Origin: 2-02-FULL-49-11 sp040757655
Lineage (GTDB): Bacteria > Patescibacteriota > Patescibacteriia > 2-02-FULL-49-11
Reading direction: 5' to 3'
Assembly: GCA_040757655.1 (NCBI GenBank)
Contig: JBFLWV010000011.1
Span: forward strand, 1 to 32,559
Length of the DNA stretch: 32,559 nt
Made by a program: the position numbers and the translations under genes. The notes under the pieces are model-generated. The model did not search any database and was not told where the DNA came from. It was given only the letters and a program-made list of their open reading frames with translations. Each line of letters starts with the position of its first letter. Position 1 is the first letter of the stretch. Below, in pieces: positions 1 to 9,416 of this stretch.

Positions 1-107
1 GGTGTCAATGCCACAGGGTATTTTTTTGTCCGCATAGGCGTTTGGTGTTTGTTTGAGTTGCTAAAATCGGCCTTATGCGTTCATTCTATCATATTTATCA
101 GTAAAAA
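1..107. other. Left-edge non-coding stretch beside the transposase gene
   Basis: No gene is seen. It lies just downstream of the minus-strand transposase gene and probably includes the end of the insertion sequence or its flank. I could not identify a terminal inverted repeat that matches the other side (1300-1400). Confidence 0.4.
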
Positions 108-1280
108 TTAAGTGGATGTGGTACTAGCCTGTTTTTGAGCTTGTTCGGTTTCTTCTAGGGGAACAAACTCAGAAATGAGCTGAGATAAGGGCTTTTTGTC
201 AAACAGAGACACGTTCAAAATCTGTAGAATTTCGTACGAGTTCCTTTCAATTCCCAGTTTCTTTTTCGCGATGACAACCAGCAGGTAAGCGCAGAGTGCA
301 GTGCAGATTTGGGTCTTTACCGCGTTCTCGAAACGTCCCCAGAAGACCTCGATGCTTAAGTGCTGTTTCAGCCACTTGAAGAACAGCTCGATCTGCCAGC
401 GATAGTTGTAGAGGAGGGCAACCGTGTACGCGTCAAGTTCAAAGTTGTTCGTCAGGAACACGTAGAGCTGATCGGTCTCCGCATCGTAATACTTGATCCG
501 CCTCAGGTATTCAGGGTAATCCTTGCGGGCCTGGTAACCCTTCAGCGCGATAGTTTGGTCGCAGCGCACGCCCGTGCTCTTGTCTATGGCATGAGAGTAG
601 AGGCGGCGGAATGACATGTTGTCCTTGGCGCGGGTCACGAAGTACGCAGCCGCCCGATGAATTGTGAACAGGCGCCGGTAATCGACGTATCCGCGATCGA
701 ATGCGTAATACGCGCCAGCCTCAAAGACAATGCGGTCAAGGAAGAACACGTCAGGCTCTTTTCCGCTAGAAAAGTCGAAAAATGACGGTATATTGCCAGC
801 GAGATTCAGTTCAAGATGGAGCTTGACCGCCGCGCGTTTCTTGACCAACCGCGCCCACGGGAACAAACGCAGGCACAGCTCGATTGTAGTTGAATCAATG
901 ACATAGGCAGGGCCGTCAAGGTCAAGACCGACCGGATGATCGCCAGCGTACAATGCGCGCGCCTCGTGGATGAGCGGTGCGGCATAATCGCGCCAGATGC
1001 GCCAATCGCGTTCCTCATTGGCATGGGCAAGGGTGTTGCGCGCGGGCGGAACCCGGAACCCGAAGTGGTAGAGTTTCTCGCGGTGCGCGCCGAGACACAC
1101 CACGATACCGCGCAGGCTCTTGCGCTGGGACAACTGCCCGAACACCAACGCCAGGAATTGTTCCCAGCAGGTGAAACGCTTGATCCAATAGTCGCCCCGA
1201 TACTTCCTCACGCACTGGTTGAATTGATAACGAACAACAAAATCCATGATCTGGGAAAAGACGAATTTTCCTTGATGCAT
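108..1280 (-). CDS. IS4-family DDE transposase
   Basis: A 390-residue transposase that would cut and paste its insertion sequence by an RNase H-fold DDE mechanism. The sequence shows a basic N-terminal region of the kind found in IS4 proteins, the first Asp in YVIDSTT (about residue 128), the second in YAFDRGY (about 195) and the third acidic residue in YRWQIELFFKWLK (about 295). That last stretch fits the IS4-family Y-x2-R-x3-E-x6-K signature exactly when read from the preceding YN. The length is normal for the family and the frame is intact, so it may be active. It stands alone with no passenger gene. ATG at 1280 is the first plausible start; no Shine-Dalgarno is visible. The element's ends were not resolved. 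Confidence 0.9.
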   Translation of the reverse strand: MHQGKFVFSQIMDFVVRYQFNQCVRKYRGDYWIKRFTCWEQFLALVFGQLSQRKSLRGIVVCLGAHREKLYHFGFRVPPARNTLAHANEERDWRIWRDYAAPLIHEARALYAGDHPVGLDLDGPAYVIDSTTIELCLRLFPWARLVKKRAAVKLHLELNLAGNIPSFFDFSSGKEPDVFFLDRIVFEAGAYYAFDRGYVDYRRLFTIHRAAAYFVTRAKDNMSFRRLYSHAIDKSTGVRCDQTIALKGYQARKDYPEYLRRIKYYDAETDQLYVFLTNNFELDAYTVALLYNYRWQIELFFKWLKQHLSIEVFWGRFENAVKTQICTALCAYLLVVIAKKKLGIERNSYEILQILNVSLFDKKPLSQLISEFVPLEETEQAQKQASTTST

Positions 1281-1295
1281 ATGAGATAATTGAGC

Positions 1296-1314
1296 GGATA
1301 ATCGTCAATTATCC
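1296..1314. repeat. 7-bp inverted repeat upstream of the transposase
   Basis: GGATAAT and ATTATCC flank a 5-base spacer, 16 bases upstream of the transposase start. It could be part of the IS end or a small hairpin in the transposase leader. The rest of 1315-1478 shows no gene; it holds AT-rich sequence and one GCGGATA word like those in the repeat near groES. Confidence 0.35.
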
Positions 1315-1478
1315 CATGACTGGAATTCAAATCGAAAAATTCGTTTTTCTCAGATAGTGGCTCAGGTTAGCGTCATTTGACGATTGTATTAAAAATTAAT
1401 GGGACATGAGTGATATAACACTGCTATAATCGCTACACTCAATTCATTCATTCCCTACCACACACGCGGATAAGGATT

Positions 1479-1748
1479 CTACCGCATCATCCCTGAATAC
1501 CTGGGAAACATAAGGAAGGTGAGTGAGGCGAGAATAAGGAGCGCGAAGAGCACCCATTGCAGCGTGCGATCAATCCGCAGGATTGAGAGCCCCACCATAA
1601 TGAGCATGAGAGGCCACAAACGTCCGACCATGCGCCAATTCAAGTGAAACCACCCAAAATTCTGAAACAAGAGCAGGATACCAAGCCCAATGAATATGAT
1701 TCCAAAAAATACTTTGTGATCATTAGTGTGGTGATTGGGGTCAGACAT
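1479..1748 (-). CDS. Small membrane protein, LiaI/LiaF-like transmembrane region
   Basis: An 89-residue protein with three predicted membrane helices: residues about 13-29 (FGIIFIGLGILLLFQNF), 44-58 and 64-80. The pattern of a glycine-rich first helix followed by NFGWF and a WPLMLI segment matches the N-terminal membrane region of LiaI/LiaF-type envelope stress proteins (DUF5668 type). It lies 5 bases behind the PspC-domain gene and shares the same motif with the second half of that protein, so the two probably act together at the membrane. An AAGG lies just before the ATG at 1748, one of few Shine-Dalgarno-like sequences here. The exact role is unknown. Confidence 0.75.
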   Translation of the reverse strand: MSDPNHHTNDHKVFFGIIFIGLGILLLFQNFGWFHLNWRMVGRLWPLMLIMVGLSILRIDRTLQWVLFALLILASLTFLMFPRYSGMMR

Positions 1749-1753
1749 ATGCC

Positions 1754-2161
1754 TTACGAGTCATGAGTCTTTGTGAAAAGCCATATACCGAATCCCACAA
1801 GTATGAGAGGCCAGTATTGCCAGATATTCCAATGGGGGGCGAAATTGTTGATAAAAAATATGATACCAAGCACGATAAGGATGATACCCACTCTACCTCC
1901 TTCGTGTCCACGAGCCGACACAGAAGTTGCTGGCTTTGACTCGAACGAACTGCGCTTCATGCGCTCTTCAAGAGGTAATGGTTCTTCTAGTATCACGATC
2001 CACATCACCAAATAACACAGGAATCCAATCCCTCCCCACAGCGCTGCCATGACAAACAACACGCGGATGAGCACTGGGTCAATCTGGAAATACTCTCCCA
2101 ATCCCCCGCACACGCCGGCAATCATCCTGTTTTCCCGTGAACGATAGAGTTTGCTGGACAT
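1754..2161 (-). CDS. PspC-domain membrane protein with C-terminal LiaF-like region
   Basis: A 135-residue protein. Residues about 3-60 form a PspC domain: the opening LYRSRENRMIAGVCGGLGEYF and the following hydrophobic helix are diagnostic. A polar linker (about 65-88) leads to a second two-helix membrane module (about 90-130) containing NNFAP and WPLILVGFGIWL, the same module as in the neighbouring 89-residue protein. PspC proteins sense or transmit envelope stress; in this lineage that function is inferred only. The gene is first in a two-gene operon, and its upstream region is filled by a 7-bp repeat array rather than a recognisable promoter. Confidence 0.85.
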   Translation of the reverse strand: MSSKLYRSRENRMIAGVCGGLGEYFQIDPVLIRVLFVMAALWGGIGFLCYLVMWIVILEEPLPLEERMKRSSFESKPATSVSARGHEGGRVGIILIVLGIIFFINNFAPHWNIWQYWPLILVGFGIWLFTKTHDS

Positions 2162-2185
2162 AATGAGTTAAATCCCAATAGATCA

Positions 2186-2331
2186 ATTAAATTCAAAAGT
2201 CAAAAATCAAAATTCAAAATTGCAAGGCAAAATTCAAAACTTTTGACTTTTTACTTGAATCTTTGACTTTTGCATTTTGAGTTTTGAATTAACAATATGG
2301 ACATTGGTCATTTACTTGACATTGGAAGATT
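2186..2331. repeat. Heptad repeat array A (AT-rich imperfect inverted repeat)
   Basis: This stretch fills the gap between the ppsA stop and the PspC gene. Words of seven bases such as AATTCAA, AAGTCAA and AAATCAA repeat in register. They are followed by the complementary set (TTTTGAC, TTTGAAT, TTTGAGT), so the two halves could fold on each other. A tail of TTGACATTGG-type words reaches the ppsA stop codon at 2332. Confidence 0.8.
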
Positions 2332-4740
2332 TTATTTTGGATTTCTCATCCGTTTCTCCATCTCAAGCACATGGAGCGTGGTCTTCAACACGGTATCCGG
2401 CTGGAGGGCGATGGAATTGATCCCCTCCTTCACCAGAAATTCCGCCATTTCGGGAAAATCGGACGGCCCTTGGCCGCAGATGCCTATCTTCGTGTGCGTC
2501 TCGTGGGCAGACTGAATGACTGAAGAGATGAGCCGCTTTACCGCTTCGTTGCGCTCATCGCCGATATGGGAGATAAGACCCGAATCGCGGTCAAGCCCAA
2601 GCGTGAGCTGGGTAAGGTCATTCGACCCAATGGAAAATCCGTCAAACACTTCTGCAAATTCTTTCGCGAGAATAACGTTTGAAGGGATTTCCACCATGAC
2701 ATAGAGTTCAAGGCCGTCTTTCCCGCGGACCAGCCCATTCTGCGCTAAAACCTCTACCACTTTTTTGCCCTCTTCCACGGTTCTGCAGAAAGGCACCATG
2801 ACTTTCACGTTCTTCAATCCCATTTCCCCGCGCACCTTCTTAAGCGCCCGGCACTCAAGGGCAAATCCCGGCATGTAGTTCGGATCATAGTAGCGCGATG
2901 CGCCGCGCCAGCCGATCATGGGATTGCGCTCTTCAGGCTCAAACTCCTTACCGCCAATCAATGACGCATATTCGCTCGTCTTAAAATCAGACAAACGCAC
3001 AATCACGTCACGAGGATGAAACGCCGCAGCAATACGTGCGATGCCGTAGGCCAGCTGATCAACGAAATATTTCTGTTTGTCATGCTCATACGCGGTAATC
3101 TTCGCGATCTCGCGCTGCGCGCGTTTGTCCTTCAAGCGTCCATAGTGCACCAACGCGAGCGGATGAATCCGCACGTAATTGCTAATAATAAATTCAAGGC
3201 GCGCAAGCCCCACGCCTTGATTCGGAATGCTCGCAAAATGGAATGCCTGATCTGGCTCTCCCACGATCATCATCATCTGCGTTTTTGGCGTCTTTAAATG
3301 TTTAAGATTCACTTTCGTCACCGTAAACGGAATAGCACCGCGATACACCACCCCCTGTTCACCTTCTGCGCAACTCACGGTTACCGCTTCTCCTGTCTTG
3401 AGCACTTTCGTGCCGCTTCCCGTACCCACGACCGCAGGGATGCCAAGCTCCCGTGACACGATGGCGGCGTGCGCGGTCCGCCCACCGGAATCAGTGACAA
3501 TTGCCGAAGCGATTTTCATGATGGGCTCCCAGTCTGGATCAGTCATGGTCGTGACGAGCACCTCGCCTTTTTGGAATTCGCGGATACCCGCGATGTTCTT
3601 AATCACCCGCACTTTGCCGCTGCCAATCTTATTGCCTACCGCGATCCCGGTAAGCGCTATAGCGCTTTTCCTCCGCTCCGCGCTCTGTCCCATGTGATAG
3701 GTCTCCAGCACATTCACATCCTTACGCGCCATGACGGTCTCTGGGCGCGCCTGCACGATAAACAACTTTCCCGTGAGCCCATCCTTTGCCCATTCAATGT
3801 CCATGGGCTTGCCATAATGCTCCTCAATAAGCACCCCCCACTGCGCGAGCGTGAGGATATCACGGTCAGCGAGGCAATACCGCAGCTGATCCTTCGTGGG
3901 GACTTTGGTGTTGCGCGTACCATGAGGGGCGAATACCATCCGGTATTGTTTTGCGCCGAGTTTCTTGGAGATAATGGCAGAAGCGCCCTGCCGCAGGGTA
4001 GGCTTGAAGACAAGGTATTCATCAGGATTTGCCATACCCTGCACGATATTCTCGCCCAAACCCCAGATGCCATTGATGATCACGGTATCGCGGAACCCTG
4101 ACTCGGTGTCAATGGTAAAGAGGACGCCGGATGCGCCGCGGTCTGCGCGAACCATGGTTTGCACGCCAATGGAGAGCGCTACCTCTTTCTTGGCATACCC
4201 TTTATCGACGCGGTACGATATGGCACGGTTCGTGTACAACGAAGCGTATGCATCGCGCACCGCCTCAAGAAGCGCCTCCTCCCCAACCACATTCAGATAC
4301 GTCTCTTGCTGGCCTGCAAAGGAAGCATCAGGGAGATCCTCCGCGGTCGCAGACGAGCGCACGGCAACGCTTGCCTTATTTGTCTTGAGAGTGCGGGAAA
4401 GCGCGCGATAATGGTTGAGGAGCGCGCGCGTCAGAGGGTGTGGGAGCGGTGCGTTGCGGATCGCATGCCGCACTGACTCACCCACCATTGAGAGCTGTTT
4501 CAAATTTGAGGTATCCAGCCCTCGTAAAAGCTTTGGCACGGTGCGATGGAGACCGTTGGTACGAAAAAAGAGACGATATGCATGTGCCGTGAGGGCGAAT
4601 CCATCAGGCACGTTCACTCCCTTCGCGGCCAGCGTCCTCACCATTTCCCCCAGAGAAGCGTTTTTCCCTCCTACCTCGGGAATGTCCCGGATCGTGAGGG
4701 AGCGGAACGGCACGATGAGACGGCGTGGTGTAGTAGCCAT
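2332..4740 (-). CDS. ppsA: Phosphoenolpyruvate synthase
   Basis: Converts pyruvate, ATP and water to phosphoenolpyruvate, AMP and phosphate, feeding gluconeogenesis. From ATG 4740 it is 802 residues, close to the usual length of about 790. The order is an N-terminal ATP-binding domain (VGGKNASLGEM at about 23-33; the RSSATAEDLPDASFAGQQ stretch at about 128-145), the swivelling phosphohistidine domain with catalytic His at about 424 in GGRTAHAAIVSRELG, and a C-terminal PEP/pyruvate TIM barrel with GSNDLTQ and the catalytic Cys at about 755 in GICGQGPSD. All key residues are present. The frame stays open upstream to 4875, but that extension overlaps the neighbouring gene and is not conserved-looking. 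It lies 4 bases after the membrane protein gene, so the two are probably co-transcribed. Confidence 0.96.
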   Translation of the reverse strand: MATTPRRLIVPFRSLTIRDIPEVGGKNASLGEMVRTLAAKGVNVPDGFALTAHAYRLFFRTNGLHRTVPKLLRGLDTSNLKQLSMVGESVRHAIRNAPLPHPLTRALLNHYRALSRTLKTNKASVAVRSSATAEDLPDASFAGQQETYLNVVGEEALLEAVRDAYASLYTNRAISYRVDKGYAKKEVALSIGVQTMVRADRGASGVLFTIDTESGFRDTVIINGIWGLGENIVQGMANPDEYLVFKPTLRQGASAIISKKLGAKQYRMVFAPHGTRNTKVPTKDQLRYCLADRDILTLAQWGVLIEEHYGKPMDIEWAKDGLTGKLFIVQARPETVMARKDVNVLETYHMGQSAERRKSAIALTGIAVGNKIGSGKVRVIKNIAGIREFQKGEVLVTTMTDPDWEPIMKIASAIVTDSGGRTAHAAIVSRELGIPAVVGTGSGTKVLKTGEAVTVSCAEGEQGVVYRGAIPFTVTKVNLKHLKTPKTQMMMIVGEPDQAFHFASIPNQGVGLARLEFIISNYVRIHPLALVHYGRLKDKRAQREIAKITAYEHDKQKYFVDQLAYGIARIAAAFHPRDVIVRLSDFKTSEYASLIGGKEFEPEERNPMIGWRGASRYYDPNYMPGFALECRALKKVRGEMGLKNVKVMVPFCRTVEEGKKVVEVLAQNGLVRGKDGLELYVMVEIPSNVILAKEFAEVFDGFSIGSNDLTQLTLGLDRDSGLISHIGDERNEAVKRLISSVIQSAHETHTKIGICGQGPSDFPEMAEFLVKEGINSIALQPDTVLKTTLHVLEMEKRMRNPK

Positions 4741-4744
4741 GGTA

Positions 4745-5626
4745 TTATGGGTGAGGAATAATCTTTGTGAAATCTTTATATAATTCAAAAAGGAACAAGA
4801 GGGAAAGGGGAATATAGAAGAGCGCGACGATTGCCTGCCAATGAAAGGGGATCTGTGGCACTCTCGCTGCATCAAAAATCGCGTTCAGTACATAAAGCAT
4901 GAGTGCAAACACTACGGTACGCCAGAGGATGTCCCAAAAAAACTTCCGGAAAAGTGCGAAGCTACCTTTAAGCGCCGCCATGAGGGAACGTTCGCCTTCC
5001 ACCACCGCAAAATTGGCAAACCCGAAGAGCGCCGCGCTCACCAACATCGTCAGCGTGAAGACCGACAGCAACACCCTGTTCATCCACGAGAGGCCTGCAG
5101 GGCCCCACGCTCCTGTGTAGCGTTGGACGAAGCTCGCCATGAGTACGAGTATAAAATAAACCAAGGCAATCGTTAAAAATAATCCTACGAGCATACCGAG
5201 GATTTTTGGGTATATGCGGAGTCCTTGTTTCACTGCCGCCCATATCTTCCGTTTCCCCGAAGGGTTGAGCGCGATCGCGCACACGAGGGAACTCTGGTAC
5301 CACACCTGCAGGAGGAGCGAGAGCGCCATCACCGCTATTGCCACCACCATGGATGCGCGGGAAAGCGTAAGCAGGGCAGAAAGCCCCTCAAACGCATTCA
5401 CCCCTACGCCGCTTGTTACGTTGTCCAAGAATACGCTGAACGCAAACGTTCCAAAAAACGCCAACTGGACGAGCAATCCTGCGACGTTAAAGAGGACGAT
5501 AAGTCCCGCGATGAGGCCAAACCGCGCCACGAGCCCGCGCCACGTCGCACGCACCTCGACCCACCAGGAGGGGAGAGTATTTTTGGATGCCGAGTGAACC
5601 TCGGTAGGAAATAAAGTGGTAGGCAT
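4745..5626 (-). CDS. Integral membrane protein of unknown function
   Basis: A 293-residue protein with about six hydrophobic helices (approximately 38-62, 92-112, 140-165, 185-212, 235-252, 264-283), and a short N-terminal cytoplasmic segment. I do not recognise a catalytic motif. Its layout resembles the multi-helix membrane proteins of unknown function common in Parcubacteria-like genomes. The stop codon is 4 bases before the ppsA start, so it is the upstream member of a two-gene unit, but nothing else ties it to PEP metabolism. ATG 5626 follows an AT-rich spacer without a Shine-Dalgarno. Confidence 0.7.
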   Translation of the reverse strand: MPTTLFPTEVHSASKNTLPSWWVEVRATWRGLVARFGLIAGLIVLFNVAGLLVQLAFFGTFAFSVFLDNVTSGVGVNAFEGLSALLTLSRASMVVAIAVMALSLLLQVWYQSSLVCAIALNPSGKRKIWAAVKQGLRIYPKILGMLVGLFLTIALVYFILVLMASFVQRYTGAWGPAGLSWMNRVLLSVFTLTMLVSAALFGFANFAVVEGERSLMAALKGSFALFRKFFWDILWRTVVFALMLYVLNAIFDAARVPQIPFHWQAIVALFYIPLSLLFLFELYKDFTKIIPHP

Positions 5627-5659
5627 ACCCGTAAATATTAATTACACACAATTTAATAT

Positions 5660-6199
5660 TCAAAACCCTTTAAGATGTGAGGTTTCAAAAATCTGCCCAG
5701 AATACCCTCCTCCGCTACAACACCAGTTACGATTGTCGAAATACCATCGATAGCACTGTACTGCGCAGCGGTCAGGATCATTGGTATTTTCCAATTGCGT
5801 GGTAAGATCATACTGCGGTGGATACGTATTCCTACCCACATTGCCATACGCATAGGAATAATTGCCTGTCGTCCAGGGGCCTGCAGCAGTATTCCGTGGA
5901 TCAAGCGGCATCCGAGGCAAAAATTCTTCCAAGCCGGGGATCCAGTTGCCGCCTGAAGTACTATAGTAATAACCATTGCAGTCATACCCGCAGGAGGAAG
6001 GAGGGTAATAGCCGTACTTGTCAAAATATAAATCCAGGGCTTTCCTAATCTGCGTTAAATCAGCCTTGCGCCGCGCATCGCGCCCCTTTTCCCGCGCATT
6101 CTTTAACGCAATAAACGCAAAGGTGGCTAATAAACCAATAATAGAAATCACCACTAATAGTTCAATTAAAGTAAATCCTCCGTTATATTTTTTAGGCAT
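5660..6199 (-). CDS. Type IV pilin-like / type II secretion pseudopilin
   Basis: A 179-residue prepilin with a class III signal: MPKKYNGG, then FTLIELLVVISIIGLLATFAF. Prepilin peptidase should cut between Gly and Phe and methylate the Phe. The following helix (to about residue 60, with NAREKGRDARRKADLTQI) and the YYPPSS loop are typical of Gram-positive-like and CPR pseudopilins. The C-terminal half is rich in Tyr, Gly and Cys (CGYDCNGYYY, then RCAVQCYRW and WCCSGGG), so disulfides are likely outside the membrane. ATG at 6199 is preferred; the frame also offers a TTG two codons upstream. No pilus assembly genes are adjacent, so this is probably a stand-alone subunit gene. It ends in TGA. Confidence 0.9.
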   Translation of the reverse strand: MPKKYNGGFTLIELLVVISIIGLLATFAFIALKNAREKGRDARRKADLTQIRKALDLYFDKYGYYPPSSCGYDCNGYYYSTSGGNWIPGLEEFLPRMPLDPRNTAAGPWTTGNYSYAYGNVGRNTYPPQYDLTTQLENTNDPDRCAVQCYRWYFDNRNWCCSGGGYSGQIFETSHLKGF

Positions 6200-6231
6200 G
6201 GACAATAAATTTTATTTGAGAAGAAAAAACT

Positions 6232-6630
6232 CTACGCGGATGGAGGAATTCGTTTTTTCAGCATCAACTTCTCATGCAGTGTGCGAATCCCGAGGCCGAT
6301 GAGGAGACCACACATTACTAAAATTATAAGGGTTGAAAAATACTTTATGTTACCAACTAATAAAGGTATCAGTAATATAGGTGCCACGCCCCAGATATTA
6401 TATTTAAACCAACGCGAATTTACTTTTAGTAATTGTAAACAAAGACTCAAGGTAAACACATATATAAAAACAAAACCATCCAAACTAGACCCTGGATTAA
6501 CTACCGATAAACTTCCAGGTTCTATATCAGCTATAGTTGTAAATATTTTCCCCACCTTCTCACTAAATATGATACCTAATCCAATCGCCAATATGAACGA
6601 TGGGAAAGTATTTTTTTGTAGTTGAGTCAT
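6232..6630 (-). CDS. Small membrane protein of unknown function
   Basis: A 132-residue protein with about four hydrophobic segments (approximately 10-25, 50-68, 80-95, 97-116) and a basic C-terminus (EKLMLKKR). No known domain is recognised. Base composition is more AT-rich than in the neighbours. Its stop codon lies in a TCCGCGTAG word like those in the repeat at the leuB end. It starts 8 bases after the hydrolase gene stop and may share its transcript. Confidence 0.6.
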   Translation of the reverse strand: MTQLQKNTFPSFILAIGLGIIFSEKVGKIFTTIADIEPGSLSVVNPGSSLDGFVFIYVFTLSLCLQLLKVNSRWFKYNIWGVAPILLIPLLVGNIKYFSTLIILVMCGLLIGLGIRTLHEKLMLKKRIPPSA

Positions 6631-6637
6631 AAGGTTT

Positions 6638-9408
6638 TTATAAATTCCCCCTCACATAGAGAAGGTCCTCTCTAAGTATACCATACCCTTCAAGAGTAAT
6701 CTGATGGAGTCTGAAGAGAGTATCAAGAACTCTCAAGGCAGCATCGATGAAGGAGATGACCTTGGTTTTCAGGATCGGGGTAAGAGGGGGAGGGTTATTG
6801 AAGATGGGAGTGAGTCTCTCAACGAGGGTGCGGAGGGTAACCACGATTTGGGGGGTGGGGAACCAGCCGTGGGTGATGCCGTACTCAACATCTTGAGTAT
6901 ACTGGTAGGAGTGGCGATGAGGGAGAAGGTGGTGGAGGTGGAGGTGGTGTTGCCGAGGAAATCCTCTCCTTCCATGGTGAAGGTGTGGGTACCGAGATGA
7001 AGGGTGGGGAGCTCGAGGGTGTTATGAGTGATGAGGGGTGAGGAGGGAGAGGTGAAGGTGCCTTGGATGGTGGTATCTACCGAGGTAGTGGCGTAAAGGG
7101 GTGGAGACTCATCAGTGAGGGTGGAGGAAAGGGTGAGGGTTTCGTAGTGCTCGTAGACTGCATCAGGGAGAGGTGAGGTGAAGGTGATACTGGGAGGTTC
7201 GGTATCAGCGGGGAGAAGTATGATCGGTTCTTCCGAGGTGATCTCATTGAGCTGCACCTTGAATTCCTTGGTTTCTCCTGGAGCAAGGGTGAGGGTGGTG
7301 GTGGCGGTGGGAGGTGTGGGATCGGTGAGGGGGTCGGGGGAAGTAAGGGCTTCGTCGAGAAGAACGGCTTCCAAGGTAACCTCTCCCCCATTGCCAGTGC
7401 CCATGAGGGTTATAGTATACTCATTGTCTTCTGGGTTGGGTATCCCAACGATTTGTGGATGTGCTTCTGGGCCTGTAGCAGCACTGTACGGGATGTTGAC
7501 GAGGGTGGTGTGAGTGAAGGGATCATACCCTACCTGTCTCCCTTCGCTGTCAGTGACCAGTAGAGTGGCGGGAGAGTAGATGAAGATAAAGAGCATGCGC
7601 GAGACTGTCTCACGTAATACTCCTGATGGTTGGTATTCTCTGCCCGTGAGCGTTTTATTGACGGAAGGAATGCCGTCGGTAACGAGCTGTCGGTGCGCTG
7701 CAGGAAGGTCAGTGGTAGCGAGGGGTGGAAGCGTGGGATCGACTGGGGGAGCGAGAGCGCTCTCTATGGTTATGGTTTCGTCTCCGTCATTATAAATCTT
7801 CTCTTCAACTTTCCCATGCTCCCATCGAGATTGTTCAGGATCGCCTACCTTCAATCGAGCGAGGGTGAAGAAATCGTCACTTGTAACAGTACACATCTGT
7901 ATACGTTGGTAGAGACGAGAGAGATTTGTAGGAGTATTTAATAGCTCTAAAAATGGATTTGTTGGATAATTACTCGGATAGATACGTAATTCAGCACTAC
8001 CGTTATCGATGAGGTAAGAATATATTGGAAGAAGTTGTGAGATAGATATCACCTGTTGATGTATATAATCCAATGAGTCTAAGTATCCATGTTCTCTCGC
8101 CTCGAAAATTATTTTCAATTTCAATAATTGATCAGCAAAACCGTCATACCCTTCAAATCCCTCCCACCATGAATATGCCTTGGGTGCCCCTTTATGCGGT
8201 GTCCAAATAGTTATTAGCTGGTCAACGTCTCCTCCATATTCGTCCGATTCAATGTATTGTCGTGATACCAAGCCGCCCATAGAATGGGCAACAATGTCTA
8301 CTTTAGAATATCCTGTTGCTGTCTTTACAAACTCGATTCTCTCCTTAAGCTGGTGCGCAGTGATAGTATTATCCTGCCGCCAGTTGTAGGGGAAGGCAAA
8401 TACCTTGGAGGTACCGTAGGTGTTAATGAGTTCGGTGACAAGATTGTCATAGGTACCTAACCATGGATCAAGCACTAATCCATTCCAGCTAAGGTTAGGA
8501 TATATCTGTTGATATGGTAGCTGCTCCCACGATCCTATAATCCCCGGTATCACGATGACTGGCTCAAGATCCGAGATAGGTATAGTGTCCTTACCCACCC
8601 AAGGATCGTAAAGCACAGGACCGTCAAAGATCGCCGCGCCGGTGCCGCGAGGATTGGAAGCAACAGAGGGTCCGGAGGGGTCTCCCCACCAAGAATCACG
8701 GGCGTCTACAGGTTGGGTGGTAAACCAGTGATTTATGGCAACGCCCACGCGGTCAAACCTGCTTCCGCGGAGCGAGAGAGGAAGAGAGGCACGAACGCCA
8801 TAGGCAGAATCGGTGACCGTGAGGTAATTAATATCATACGTGCAGGTCGCAGGGTCATACTGGAGATGATCGAGGGCGACGTCAGTGTATCTCACGATGA
8901 GATGTTGAAGCTGAATAAAACAATTCTCACCCGAGGTAGTAAGCTGGATGCGTCCCCAGTCACCAGGAGCAGGAGAAGAGGAGGAGCCGTCGCCAGTCAC
9001 ATCTGTACCATCAGAGTCATCAGCCCAAGAAGTGATAATCACCGGCTCCTCAGCAGTGCCGTGCACGGTAAAGATGCCATTTACAATAATGTTACTCTTC
9101 ACGTAGAAACCAAAATTAAGGAAGGGAGGACCCACCTTGAGGACCACTCCAGGCTCGAGCGTCAGCGTAGCTCCTTGATCTAAATACAGGCCTGTAGGTG
9201 CGTACCATGGATTACCTTCCTTGGTGAGCGTCTGACCGGAAATGACATGTCCAGTCCAGTAGTCTACCTGCACGAGGCTATAGGATGATTGGGCATGAAC
9301 AGTAATGGGCAGAAATAGGAATAAGGAAAAACTGATGGGCAATAATAATCTATGGGCGGAGAGGCATCTCACCCATGTGGTACAATACACGACAATGGTA
9401 TTCATCAT
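6638..9408 (-). pseudogene. Secreted LCAT/PGAP1-like alpha/beta hydrolase, frameshifted near its C-terminus
   Basis: A large exported protein whose frame breaks at about 6892. It has an N-terminal signal peptide (about 1-40, ending VHAQ), a region of beta-helix-like repeats (about 50-250), then an alpha/beta hydrolase domain (about 280-580). The nucleophile Ser is at about 376 in VAHSMGGL. A probable catalytic Asp lies at about 541-543 (YNDGDETITIESAL) and a probable His at about 572 (PAAHRQL), as in lecithin:cholesterol acyltransferase-like enzymes. A Thr/Pro/Ser-rich, Ig-like part follows. The uninterrupted frame ends at 6769 in low-complexity residues. One base earlier in frame, the sequence continues as DVEYGITHGWFPTPQIV and a helical domain to a stop at 6638, resembling C-terminal domains of bacterial surface proteins. 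A missing G in AAGGATGTT would explain it; this could be mutation or a sequencing error. Confidence 0.75.
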
Positions 9409-9416
9409 AAAAAAGA

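Noticed and set aside
102..1399. TAAAAATTAA direct repeat on both sides of the transposase (102-111 and 1390-1399) as a target duplication
   Set aside because: The left copy contains the transposase stop codon and no matching terminal inverted repeats lie inside it; the word is AT-rich and may be chance.
3469..4101. Plus-strand 210-codon frame within ppsA
   Set aside because: Shadow of a strongly conserved gene on the other strand.
6638..6844. Separate 68-residue gene at the end of the hydrolase locus
   Set aside because: Its frame extends upstream into DVEYGITHGWF, joining the hydrolase; it is the frameshifted C-terminus.
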